This document shows positions 11,310-22,455 of a stretch of DNA of 64,000 nt, piece after piece. The stretch is from the NCBI GenBank assembly GCA_022495995.1, contig JAFEMH010006935.1, forward strand, positions 1-64,000, given 5' to 3'. Origin of the DNA: Adenophora triphylla var. japonica. Its lineage: Eukaryota; Streptophyta; Magnoliopsida; Asterales; Campanulaceae. How positions within the stretch are numbered: position 1 is the stretch's first letter; each line of letters starts with the position of its first letter. The position numbers were made by a program, and so were the translations under genes. The notes under the pieces were generated by a model. That model saw only the letters and a list, made by a program, of their open reading frames with translations. It made no database searches and was not told where the DNA came from.

Positions 11310-11600
11310 ATACTACAAGACAAGAGGCATATTTTAACACTACAACAGGCATGTGTTTTTAATTCACTTTGACACTTTTCAATATTACAACAGACATTTT
11401 TTTATACTACAAGAGGCACTTTTCAATACTACAACAGACACTTTTTAACACTATAACAGACACTATTTTTCAACAATATCACCACATTATTTAACATTAC
11501 AACCGATTTAAATGTGTTTATTAGTGTCATAATAGAACAAACACTTTGTTTATATTGCAACAGGCACTTTATTGTACTAGAAAAGGCACTTTAGCAAAAC
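11310..11600. repeat. Degenerate minisatellite, ~20-25 bp unit
   Basis: About ten imperfect repeats of the type ACTACAACAGGCACTTTT, separated by short T-rich runs. Unit length varies, so it is an old or imperfect array. No coding potential. Confidence 0.65.
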
Positions 11601-11663
11601 AGGTTCTAACATAGCTTATCCTAGAACTAGTTTCACACAAGAACAACTCCCTCGTTAATAACA

Positions 11664-11695
11664 CTAGATTGACTCCCGTGCGATGCACGGGGCGT
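11664..11695 (-). mobile_element. Helitron 3' terminus (minus orientation)
   Basis: On the minus strand a perfect hairpin CCCGTGCATCGCACGGG (plus 11675-11691) is followed after 7 nt by CTAG and then T, the classic Helitron 3' end (hairpin + CTRR^T). The element body would extend rightward; the 5' TC end was not identified. Confidence 0.7.
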
Positions 11696-12086
11696 TACTA
11701 TTTATTTAAAAGACAAAATTTGAACTAAAATAAACAAAAAAATCAATTAGTTTATACATTATGGAATATTTCCTTAAAGATTACACTGTCAGGACATAAA
11801 AATTTGAAAACAATAAAATAGGAATAAAACAAAAATCATAAGGAATATGCATATCTATATACACAATTCTGTAGTATTTTTTTTTTTTGATAAAGATAAT
11901 TTTTTAAATTAAAACAAAAGATTTGTTCATTCTAAAAAGATAGTACAATTATCTAATAAAAATTAATATCATTCTTTTTCAAATTTATTAATACTTTATT
12001 TACTATGCTTCAAATATTTTTTTTAAGTAAATAAAATGTTTGATATATCGAACTAATATAAACACAATAACCATATTACCCCATCT

Positions 12087-12115
12087 CACTTACTCCCGTG
12101 CGATGCACGGGGCTT
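12087..12115 (-). mobile_element. Second Helitron-type hairpin, terminus lost
   Basis: The identical 17-bp hairpin recurs at 12095-12111 with matching flanks (CTCCCGTG...GGGGC.TTACTATT), but the CTAG that should follow on the minus strand is absent. Sequence on both sides also recurs locally: about 12005-12090 resembles 12270-12362, and 11885-11990 resembles 13105-13215. This indicates tandem or nested copies of one non-autonomous Helitron family between 11.66 and 13.3 kb. Confidence 0.5.
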
Positions 12116-12404
12116 TACTATTAAAATAGAAGATCAACATTGGGTAAATATCTACCTTGAATTTTATAAATATTCAAAGCGTAAGATTAAAACAGTAATA
12201 CAAATATAGTAAAATGGAAAATATATTATCGTACAATTTAAAATATTTATTACAGAAAATTATAGATATCGAACTATGCTTCAAAGTTTTTTTTAATAAT
12301 TAAATAAATTGTTTGATATATCATACTAAAATAAACCCAATAAACATATTACCCCATCACACTTATTAAATTGAAACCTAAACCCACATTCATCACATTC
12401 CCCC

Positions 12405-12491
<87 letters not shown>
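12405..12491. repeat. (TA)n microsatellite
   Basis: About 43 uninterrupted TA units. Open frames across it that translate as Ile-Tyr repeats are artefacts of the dinucleotide. Confidence 0.98.
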
Positions 12492-12494
<3 letters not shown>

Positions 12495-12953
12495 CGGCGA
12501 CATTCTACCTCCCTGCATTCCGCGACCTCTCGCCTCCCAAACCCTCCCATTTCCGGCGACCTCTCGCCTCCCAAACCCGCCTGGGTTCATCTCCCAAACA
12601 GATCGGAGTTGGGAAGATAGATCCGGGAAGTGAGGAGGTCTGAGAAGATAGATCTGAAGAGGGAGGCCTGAGCGGGAGGGGTCGTCGTCGGTGGGATGGT
12701 CGGAGCCGGGAGGCATCGCCGAAGGCGGGGAGGCGAGGTCGCCTGAGGAGGCCCCACGGTCGCCGCCAACCGAGAAAAGAGAGAGAGAGAGAAAGTGACG
12801 AAGCTTCTCCGTAAAAAAAAAAAAAGGTTATTTTGAAATTATAATTTACCCCCCATCATATATATTTTTGCTTTGGAAATGAAGGACATTTTTGTCCAAA
12901 AAAATTGGGCCACTTGTTAGGATACTCCTACTAAGGGTATCCTAACAAAACCC

Positions 12954-12955
<2 letters not shown>
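12492..12955. other. GC-rich island of unknown origin
   Basis: 12492-12790 is much richer in G+C than its surroundings and contains duplicated CGACCTCTCGCCTCCCAAAC (about 12528 and 12559). It looks like a piece of a host gene leader or captured DNA, but no protein family could be recognised. A 10-bp inverted repeat GTTAGGATAC/GTATCCTAAC lies at 12916-12947. Confidence 0.35.

Positions 12956-12981
<26 letters not shown>
12956..12981. repeat. (TA)n microsatellite
   Basis: About 13 TA units. Confidence 0.9.
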
Positions 12982-12985
<4 letters not shown>

Positions 12986-13449
12986 TAACCCTATATACTT
13001 TATAAATACACAACAATTTTATTTTTAAAAATTAAAATATGCAACAGAGGGAAATATCGGAATTGCCCTTAAATAAACGGTTGACACATGTCCGAAATGA
13101 AAAAAAATGATTTTTTTTCTTTTGGATAAAGAGAATTTAAAAAAAATCAAAATATTTGGTCATGCCAAAATGGTAGTACAGTTATCTAATAAAAATAAAT
13201 ATCATTCTTTTTCAAATGAAAAATTTCCCTTAACTCATGCTCGTACATCTAAAAAAATATGTAATATTTATTTACATGAAGTCATTATGAACATAATTAT
13301 GATATTTATTTTCAATTTAGTTCATTAAATTTAGAGAAGAAAAATAAAATTTTTAAAAATACTAACAATTGTGTTAAATGAAAAAAGTTTCCTCAAACCC
13401 TACACTCACTCAACAAACCCTACCCTCAAACCCACATTCATCACACTCC

Positions 13450-13452
<3 letters not shown>

Positions 13453-13523
<71 letters not shown>
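13453..13523. repeat. (TA)n microsatellite
   Basis: About 35 TA units, preceded by AAACCCACATTCATCACA, which also precedes the 12405 tract; the two tracts therefore belong to two copies of one element. Confidence 0.97.
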
Positions 13524-13531
<8 letters not shown>

Positions 13532-13622
13532 ATGATTTTATTTATACATATTCAAAACAATTTCAACTCATCATCCTATACCACATCACTTTTATTTAAT
13601 TTTATATTCTTTATTTTTTATT

Positions 13623-13741
<119 letters not shown>

Positions 13742-14727
13742 CATTTATAATTAAAAAAATTACTTCACACTTAATTATTTTTCACTAAAAAGAAATTGAA
13801 AAATTAGTAAAGGATAATTAACAAATTTATACTCCCTCTGTAACGACCCGAGCCCGAAGCCGGACCCGCTACGTAGGCACCACACACTGACCCACTAAGC
13901 ACCTCCTCAATTGGGTTAACCACAGCCCATCACAGGCTTTCAAAAGTCCAATGGATAATTTGATGCTTAATAGTTGTGTATGGTCCTTCTATATATCACA
14001 CTAAATTTCCACATATTTTCGATGTGGAATGGGGATATCACAATCTCCCCTACTGAAACCCTTGCCGTCCCTGGCAAGGTCAATCGATACCCAGATCGTG
14101 TTACACAAGGGTGTACAATTACAGAAAAATAATACAATATAAATTGACAAAAACAGAAAATAAAAAGGAGAAGTTCTTGAATTTGCTGCACGAGCCCAAT
14201 GAAATCACTGTCTCCTTAAGACATATTCGATCCCTCACCGAGTGTGCTTGAGTTTTTCTTGGATCGCTTGTCTCCCAGGATAGAACGTGCGGACCGGGGG
14301 CACTTTGCACCTAAGTTCCCGGCGAGCTGAACTATGCTTGAACTAGATCACCTCTTCTTTCTATATGCAAGCTAGGAGGCCAATAGAGGAAGTAACAATA
14401 TGCAACAAGAGAATGGAGGAGGATTTGCTGGAGAAAGATGTTTGGTTTCTGCTGTGTTTTCTCTCTAGAATTTGCCAAATGATTTTCCAAGTCTTCTAAA
14501 ATGTTGTTAACAAACAACTATTTAAAGATTTCAAAAACAACCAAGAAAAATTGAAAATCAATGGTTTTAATTAAGTAATAAAATGTAATAAACATTTTTA
14601 TTACGAAAATTAAACCACCATTAATCCAAAATCATTAGCCATAATGATTTTCATTTCAGTTTTCTGCATTTAATATTGGCTGTTAAATGTCCGCCTGTGA
14701 TCTCGCTCTACTGAATCTTATAGCCTG

Positions 14728-14812
14728 CTCGGCCGAGCAAGGCTTTCCTGAAACTTGGAACCTTCTGTTTCACTATGCTCGGCCGAGTCAACAACCCGCT
14801 CGGCCGAGCACC
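14728..14812. repeat. GCTCGGCCGAGC palindromes in the copia LTR
   Basis: Three copies of CTCGGCCGAG (about 14729, 14776, 14801) within 85 bp; the right LTR has the same set at about 20293-20375, plus a fourth partial CTGCTCGGCTGA at about 20268. They are the only GC-rich words in an AT-rich LTR and could be protein-binding sites or a folded RNA region. Confidence 0.7.
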
Positions 14813-15536
14813 TCAGAAAATTCAAAACCAAATTTTTTGATTTACAAAATCAAATTTTATTTGGCCAAAACATTTGAGCATCTATATTTAATTTATCCAA
14901 AACCCATTTTGAACAATTAAATATTTTATTTTTCACAAACACAAACCACTTAGGTAATTTGACAAAATTACCCTTTAGAAATTAACCCATTAATTTCCTT
15001 CAAACATACTAATTTTTCCAACAATCCCCCACACAGAGGAAATTCATGAGGACAGGTGATAAAGTCCGGCAGTCGAAAACCTGCATAGGATAGGTAGGGG
15101 TTTGCCCTTTGAACCTTCCCTTGTAAAAGCATATTTACTCTACTCGCTAATCAGTAGACGCGATGTCCTTGAACTGCTAGCTTTTTGTGTAGCCGATCAT
15201 ATACTTTACACAGGTATCGCCCTAACACAATTCAGCTCTCATAGCTGTGTCCATTCATGGCCCTGGATCACAATGCCTGGTTCTGTGAGAAGGTCTAAGA
15301 ATTGAGCCTCACACAATTCTTCTCGAAGCGGCCTCTACTTCTTTCTCACATAGGTGATTCTATTAAGTAAACCATTTTACTTCTCATGAGAATTATTAAA
15401 ATCTGTAGGCTTAACCTCATTCATCTCGGGATGTCACTTTAAGGAATGAGCATAAGGTTGACCCCCACAGTGACGCTACAAGTCTTTTAACAGTTAGGTT
15501 GTCCCTTTGAACCTAGATCTTGGGATCTCCAGTCAA

Positions 15537-17058
15537 CTAGGTTGGGTTTTCCGCTGCGTTCAACTTCTCCAGAGGCTTTAAACCCATTCCCAATGTCAAC
15601 CTTGCAACTATCTCTTTACTTAACCCTTTGGTTAGCGGATCCGCCAAATTATCTTTTGACCTCACATAGTCAATAGATATGGTGCCAGTTGCAAGTAGTT
15701 GTTTAATGGTATTATGTCTTCGACGTATATGTCTAGACTTACCATTATACATATGACTTTGTGCCCTACCAATCGCAGATTGGCTATCGCAATGTACACT
15801 AATTGCGGGTACGGGCTCTTCCCATCTTGGAATATCTTCTAGAAATTGGCGTAGCCATTCGGCTTCTTCACCACATTTATCTAATGCTATAAACTCAGAT
15901 TCCATGGTTGATCTGGCTATAACAGTCTGCTTAGAAGATTTCCATGATATAGCTGCACCTGCTAATGTGAATAAATATCCACTTGTAGACCTTGAGTCTT
16001 TGATATCTGATATCCAATTAGCATCACTATATCCTTCTATCACAGCTGGATGTCTAGTGTAATGTAATCCAAAATCACGAGTATATCTTAAGTACCTTAG
16101 TACTCTCACTATACCCTTCCAATGATTTGTTCCAGGATTACTTGTATACCGGCTTAACTTGCTAACAGTGTAAGCAATATCCGGCCTAGTACAACTCATC
16201 AAGTACATTAGACTTCCGATAACTCTCGAATACTCTAATTGAGACACCGGTTCATCTCTATTCTTTGATAGATGAAGATTCGGGTCAATTGGAGTACTCG
16301 CTATTCCATTGTCATCCTTGCTAAATTTCTCGAGAATTTTATCCACATAATGAGATTGACTTAACACAAGTCCGTTGGATATTCTAGAAATTTTAACTCC
16401 AAGGATTACATCCGCAAGTCCCATATCTTTCATGTCAAACTTCGAATTCAACATGTCTTTCGTGGATTTGATCATCTTATCACAACTCCCTATGATAAGC
16501 ATGCCGTCTACATAAAGACACAAAATAACATAGCCATTTTCCGTGGTTTTAGTATAGACACATTTGTCACACTCATTTATCTTAAATCCACTTTGCATCA
16601 TAGCATTATCAAATTTCGATGCCCTTTGTTTTTGGTGCTTGTTTCAAGCCATACAATGACTTTACTAATTTACACACCTTCTTTTCTTGTCCATGTGCAA
16701 CAAACCCCTGGTTGTTCCATGTAAATCTCCTCTTCTAAATCTCCATTTAGAAAGGCTGTTTACATCCATTTGATGTATTTCAAGATTTCTCAATGCGGCA
16801 ATTGCAAGTACAACTCTTATTGACGTTATTCTCGTGACCTGGAGAATACGTGTCAAAATAGTCCAGGCCTTCTTTCGTCTCAGAACCTTTAATTACAAGT
16901 CGGGCCTTGTACTTATCAATTGTTCCGTCCGCTTTCATTTTTCTTTTGAAAATCCACCTATATCCTAGTGTTTTACTTCCCGGAGGAAGGTCCACTAGTT
17001 CCCATGTGTGATTTTGCAAAATGGAATCAATTTCACTTTTAATTGCTTCCTTCCACAA
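15537..17058 (-). pseudogene. Copia reverse transcriptase-RNase H region, frameshifted
   Basis: N-terminal RT (16780-17058, ending with KARLVIKG and YFDTYSP) is in the gag-pol frame; later parts lie in other frames, so at least two indels fall between about 16600 and 16860. The last block, 15537-16601, holds the RT C-terminus and RNase H ([16 protein letters not shown]). The catalytic box reads CLYVDGML: the second Asp of YVDD is Gly (GGC at about 16506), which should abolish polymerase activity. I describe the breaks only and do not reconstruct the protein. Confidence 0.9.
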
Positions 17059-17100
17059 AGGTCCTTCCGAAGAGCTAACGGCTTCTTTGTAACTTTGTGG

Positions 17101-19584
17101 TTAGCTTTCTACCATATAGGCTAGAAAGTCCGGACCATAGGATTTTTCAATCCTAGCTCTTTTGCTCCGTCGAGGTTCTACCTCTTCTTCTTCTCTTTCA
17201 TCTTGAACATGTTCGTCTTCTATTGAATCTATTACCCTAGTCGATGAGCTTGCCTCATTTCTTGACTTGCACGGGAATATATTCTCAAAGAACGATACGT
17301 TCACAGATTCCATTATAGTATTTTTGTGTATAGCATCAATTTTCGACTCATACACAAGAAATCTATAAGCACTACTGTTATGTGCATATCCAATGAATAT
17401 GCAATCAACAGTTTTTGGTCCAATTTTCACCTTTTTAGGAGGAGGTATGGCTACCTTTGCAAGACACCCCCACACTTTCAAGTGTTTATAACTTGGCATT
17501 CTTCCATGCCATAGTTCATAAGGAGTTTTGTCTTGTTTCTTTCGGGGTATTTTGTTTAACACGTAGTTAGCCGACAACACGGCTTCCCCCCACATGTTAT
17601 CCGGTAATCCCGAACTCAATAACATGGCATTCATCATTTCTTTCAATGTCCGATTTTTCCTTTCAGCAACACCGTTTTGTTGGGGTGTATAAGGTGCCGA
17701 GGTAATATGTTTAATTCCACTTTGAGCACAAATTGTTTCAAATGGAGATTCATATTCACCACCTTTATCACTTTTTAGCACCTTAATTTTCCGGTTTAAT
17801 TGATTCTCAACTTCATTTTTATATAGAGTAAACTTCTCTATAGCTTCATCTTTACTTTTTAGAAGATACACATAGCAATACTTTGTGCCATCATCTACAA
17901 AAGTCATGAAGTACTTATTGCCGCCCCGTGTTTGTGTTGATTTAAAATCACATAAGTCCGTGTGAACCAATTCAAGTGGTTCACTATGTCTTTCAACGGA
18001 TGGGAATGACTTTCTTGTTAATTTTGCTTCTACACAAATTTCACATTTTTGTTTACAATCAACTTTAAACTTTGGAATAGAATTTGCTTTTGTCAAACGA
18101 CGTATAGAATCAAAATTAACATGACCAAGTCTACCATGCCACAAATTAGATGACTCAAGCAAGTAAACGGAAGAGATATTCATTTCATTAGCTTTCGCTT
18201 TCACAACCATTACACTTAGCTTAAACAGTCCATCATTGACATAACCTTTGCCTACAAACATTCCACTCTTAGACAAAGTGACTACATTGGACTCAAACAC
18301 AATACGAAAATCATGCTTTATCAAAAGCGATCCGGACACCAAGTTCTTCCGGATGTCGGGCACATAAAGCACGTTGTTGAGAGTCAACTCCTTCCCAGAT
18401 GTCATCTTCAAAACCACTTTTCCTTCTCCTTTGATCTCGGAGGTGGCTGAATTCCCCATGAATAGCTTCTCGCCATCCTTAGCAACAAAGGTACTAAACA
18501 TGTCTCTATTGGAGCACACATGTCTAGTAGCGCCGGTGTCAATCCACCATTGATTTGGGTTTGAACCCACCAAATTCACCTCGGAAATCACAGCTGCGAG
18601 GTGCATCTCAGACACGTCTCTAGCAATGCCTTCTACCATGTTTGCCTCACGAGCCTTCTTTGGCAATTTGCAAGCATGAGCCTTGTGGCCTTGACCGCCA
18701 CAATTATAAAAAGTTCCTACGAACTTCTTCTTGGAAACACCACCTTTTGGTCCCAAGTGGGAATTCTTGGAAGTTGTCACAACCTTCCCTTTTCCCTTTC
18801 CAAACCGTTTCCCTTTGGAGCTTTCACCATGCTCCACCACATTGGCCTTAGCCACACTAGAAACAAACTTGGTTTCAGCAACTCTATTGTTCTCTTCAAT
18901 ACTCAATCGAAGGATAATTCCTTCCACATCCATTTCCTTTCGCTTATGCTGAAGGTAGTTCTTGAAATCATTCCAAGATGGAGGCAATTTTTCAATGATT
19001 GCAGCCACTTGGAAGCTTTCACATATAACCATACCTTCGGCATGAATCTCGTGCAAGATAGTTTGAAACTCATCCATTTGAGATTTCACACTCTTGTTGT
19101 CCACCATCTTAAAATCAAGGAAACGGGCAACAATGAACTTCTTTGTTCCCGCATCCTCATTTTTATATTTGTGGTCCAACGATCCCCACAATTCCTTTGC
19201 AGTTTTCTTCTCATTAAACACGTTATAGAGAGAATCTGAAAGCGAATTGAGGACGTAATTTCTGCACAAGTACTCCCCATGCTTCCATGTTTCAACCGCA
19301 GCCAAGGTTGTAACATCGGTTTCTCCCTCACTCACCTTTGGCATATCTTCTTTCAGATATCTTGCCAAATGCAAGGTAGTGAGGTAGAAAAGCATCTTTT
19401 GTTGCCAACGCTTAAAGTCGTGGCCAACAAACTTCTCGGGTTTTTCCGCATGAGGGGTCGAAATATGAATTGTATGAGGATTAATCACAGTATTAGAGCC
19501 ACTTCCATTTCCAGTTTGGGAATTAGTTTGGGGTTCCACTTGGGGTCCAACTTGGGTCTCCACGTTGTTGTTGTTCGTCGCCAT
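17101..19584 (-). pseudogene. Copia gag-protease-integrase ORF, ends in premature stop
   Basis: Open from the ATG at 19584 (MATNNNN; an upstream in-frame ATG at 19716 lies in the LTR and is unlikely). Order of domains: capsid-like gag (DUF4219/UBN2 type, LWGSLDHKY), zinc knuckle, aspartic protease (WWIDTGATRHVC), integrase HHCC (WHGRLGHVN ... CEICVEAK), DDE core with HTDLCDF and GVAERKNRTL. Two defects: the knuckle has Phe where its first Cys should be (FYNCGGQGHKAHAC), and TAA at 17101-17103 cuts the polyprotein, since the same frame continues beyond it as RT. Would encode retrotransposon structural and integration proteins. Confidence 0.9.
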
Positions 19585-21129
19585 CTGAAACACAACAACC
19601 AAGTTAAATTTCCTGTTTTTCAAACTGTAATCGACACTCCCTCGATTAGGACATGTCTTAAGATTGTTACACAAGGGTGTACAATTACAGAAAAATAATA
19701 CAATATAAATTGACAAAAACAGAAAATAAAAAGGAGAAGTTCTTGAATTTGCTGCACGAGCCCAATGAAATCACTGTCTCCTTAAGACATATTCGATCCC
19801 TCACCGAGTGTGCTTGAGTTTTTCTTGGATCGCTTGTCTCCCAGGATAGAACGTGCGGACCGGGGGCACTTTGCACCTAAGTTCCCGGCGAGCTGAACTA
19901 TGCTTGAACTAGATCACCTCTTCTTTCTATATGCAAGCTAGGAGGCCAATAGAGGAAGTAAAAATATGCAACAAGAGAATGGAGGAGGATTTGCTGGAGA
20001 AAGATGTTTGGTTTCTGCTGTGTTTTCTCTCTAGAATTTGCCAAATGATTTTCCAAGTCTTCTAAAATGTTGTTAACAAACAACTATTTAAAGATTTCAA
20101 AAACAATCAAGAAAAACTGAAAATCAATGGTTTTAATTAAGTAATAAAATGTAATAAACATTTTTATTACGAAAATTAAACCACCATTAATCCAAAATCA
20201 TTAGCCATAATGATTTTCATTTCAGTTTTCTGCATTTAATATTGGCTGTTAAATGTCCGCCCAGGATCTGCTCGGCTGAATCTTATAGCCTGCTCGGCCG
20301 AGCAAGGCTTTCCTGAAACTTGGAACCTTCTGTTTCACTATGCTCGGCCGAGTCAACAACCCGCTCGACCGAGCACCTCAGAAAATTCAAAACCAAATTT
20401 TTTGATTTACAAAATCAAATTTTATTTGGCCAAAACATTTGAGCATCTATATTTAATTTATCCAAAACCCATTTTGAAGAATTAAATATTTTATTTTTCA
20501 CAAACACAAACCACTTAGGTAATTTGACAAAATTACCCTTTAAAAATTAACCCATTAATTTCCTTCAAACATACTAATTTTTCCAACAGATCGTACCCGC
20601 GGGCTAGCTCGCAAGCCTTAAGGCCGGGGTTCTGCTCTGATACCATTTGTAACGACCCGAGCCCGAAGCCCGACCCGCTACATAGGCACCACACACTGAC
20701 CCACAAAATACCTCCTCAATTGGGTTAACCACAACCCATCACAGGACTCCAAAAGTCCGATGGATGATTTGATGCTTAATAGTAGTGTATGGGCCTTCTA
20801 TATATCACACTAAATTCCCACATATTTTCGATGTGGGATGGGGATATCACACCCTTCGTCCTGGTAATTGCTTCACCCTTTTGGAATGGGCACGCAAATT
20901 AAGGAAATTGGTGAGTGGAGAAAATGTTGTGAGTGTAATAGTAAAATAGGAGAGAGAATGAGTGGAGGAAATAGTAAATTTGAAAAATGTTGTGAGTGTA
21001 ATAGTAAAATAGGAGAGAGAATGAGTGGGTGAAATAGTAAATATTCTTTGTCATTTTAGAAAAGGTGAAGCTTTAAACGGGACACTCGTTTTGACAAAAA
21101 ATGAAGTTATTAATGGGACGGAGGAAGTA

Positions 21130-21922
21130 TTTAAAAAAGAGGATTTTTTTTCTTTGTCAAAATCAAATGAAAGAAGTCTCTATTTAAAGAGAAAAAAAAT
21201 CAAGAATTTTGGTGTAAAAAAAATTAAAAAAAAATAATTTAATATATAATAATTGACGTCAAATAAATCGGTTAAATTTTTTTTTTTTTGAAATCCAGCC
21301 AGCATATCGTGTGTTGCCATGTGTCAAAGAAATAAAATAAAAAAAAAAACCTGAGGTAACGTGCCCTTGTCGGCGCGTGTTTCACACGCGTCAAGGAAAT
21401 GTCCGAAATGCCCCTCCCCATCCAACCGACACGTGTCCAAATTGGTTTAAAAAATACAAAAAATAAAATAACAGCCAATAACAGATTGCCACATGGCATT
21501 TTGCCTTGTTATTTGCACTTTTGCCACCGTGTGAAATGTCGAAAATACCCTTCAATGGCAAAAAATTTACCACAACCTTTTTATTATATATAGATAGATT
21601 GCTAATACTTATCCGACTACCAAATGAGCCCTTAATTTTATAACAACAAAATCGAGAACTAAAAATACAACGAAATCGTTTACGTTGTTCAAATTGTGAT
21701 TTAATTCATTTTATTATAAATGTAACTTATACAGTAAAATAAAAGATGTAACTTATTTTTACTCTCTTGATAAAATGTAACACATATTTTTTTTAAAAAA
21801 TGTAACACAATATAAGTTGTAAATCATGTTATTATACATTTTCTATTAAAAAATTAAAAATTAAATGGGTTTTTTATTAAAGAATGTCTTAATTATTACA
21901 AGATTGACAATTGAAAGTTTCT
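21130..21922. other. Intergenic, no gene seen
   Basis: AT-rich, long A and T runs. 21355-21440 includes GCGCGTGTTTCACACGCG, a short perfect inverted repeat (GCGTGT/ACACGC). Nothing coding. Confidence 0.45.
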
Positions 21923-22455
21923 TTAGAGCATCTCCAACTAAGTTCTTTAAATTTTACTTCATTTTTTCAAATTTTGCTTCAAATGTTGTCTTAATTTTTT
22001 TTCCTCTACAACCCATTCCTTCATTTTTTACTTCAAAAATAATATTCTCAGCATCTCTCCATTTCACCTTATCATTATACTACTTCTATAATTTCACAAA
22101 TACTACACAAAGTTTAATCCTTTTACATATTCAATCCTCTCTTTTGTTTAGAAATAAAAATTCAAATAATGTATTTATAATTCAAATTACTAATAAAATA
22201 TATTTTATTATTAAAGAAAAAATACAAAATAAAATGACATTGACGTAAATGATATATTGACATAAAGAAAACATTGGCACAAAGAAACAAATTTATAAAG
22301 CATTCCAAAGTTGACATAAATGATATGTTGACATAAAGAAAACATTGACACAAAAAAACATTGAAATAAATAAAACATAAAGCGAAACCATTGAAAAGTA
22401 TATAACAACGTTCACTAATATTCAGAATTGGTGTATCTCTCCCATAAATGCTCTA

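Larger units (their letters stand above)
14094..20593 (-). mobile_element. Ty1/copia LTR retrotransposon, complete but inactive
   Basis: LTRs 14099-15023 and 19665-20588 (925 and 924 bp) begin TGTTACAC and end TTCCAACA in plus reading; 5-bp target duplication GATCG at 14094-14098 and 20589-20593. The element sits inside the TRIM's internal region. LTRs differ at about a dozen positions by eye, so insertion is recent. A purine tract (GTGTGGGGGATT on the minus strand) adjoins the left, 3' LTR. No TGG-beginning primer site follows the right, 5' LTR. LTRs contain the palindrome GCTCGGCCGAGC several times. Confidence 0.93.
13839..20851 (-). mobile_element. TRIM (terminal-repeat retrotransposon in miniature), interrupted
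   Basis: Two 204-bp LTRs (13839-14042 and 20648-20851) flank only about 110 bp of internal DNA once the nested copia is removed. On the minus strand LTRs start TGTGATATCCCC and end GTTACA. Next to the right (5') LTR at 20634-20645 is a perfect initiator-tRNA-Met primer binding site, TGGTATCAGAGC. A purine run (AGGGGAGAT) adjoins the left (3') LTR. Flanks CCCTC (13834-13838) and CCCTT (20852-20856) form a 5-bp duplication with one change. LTRs differ at roughly 15-16 sites by eye. Non-coding, mobilised in trans. Confidence 0.88.
13832..21127. mobile_element. Stowaway-like MITE split by a nested TRIM/copia insertion
   Basis: Left end CTCCCTC at 13832-13838; right portion 20852-21127 ends GGGACGGAGGAAG. 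TA is present on both outer sides (13830-13831, 21128-21129). The right part carries the typical interior (AAAATAGGAGAGAGAATGAG, in two copies). Outermost and oldest layer of the nest; the host MITE is about 290 bp without its insertion. Confidence 0.8.

Noticed and set aside
12326..12716. Open frames translating as Ile-Tyr repeats
   Set aside because: They run through the (TA)n tract; the frame is open only because TATATA has no stop. Same for 13378-13599 and part of 24220-24663.
14119..14517. ORFs of about 60 codons duplicated at 19685-20083
   Set aside because: Located in the two copia LTRs; identical because the LTRs are identical, not because of coding selection.
18601..19239. 212-codon plus-strand ORF
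   Set aside because: Lies entirely opposite the copia gag coding region and has no recognisable protein text; a shadow frame.
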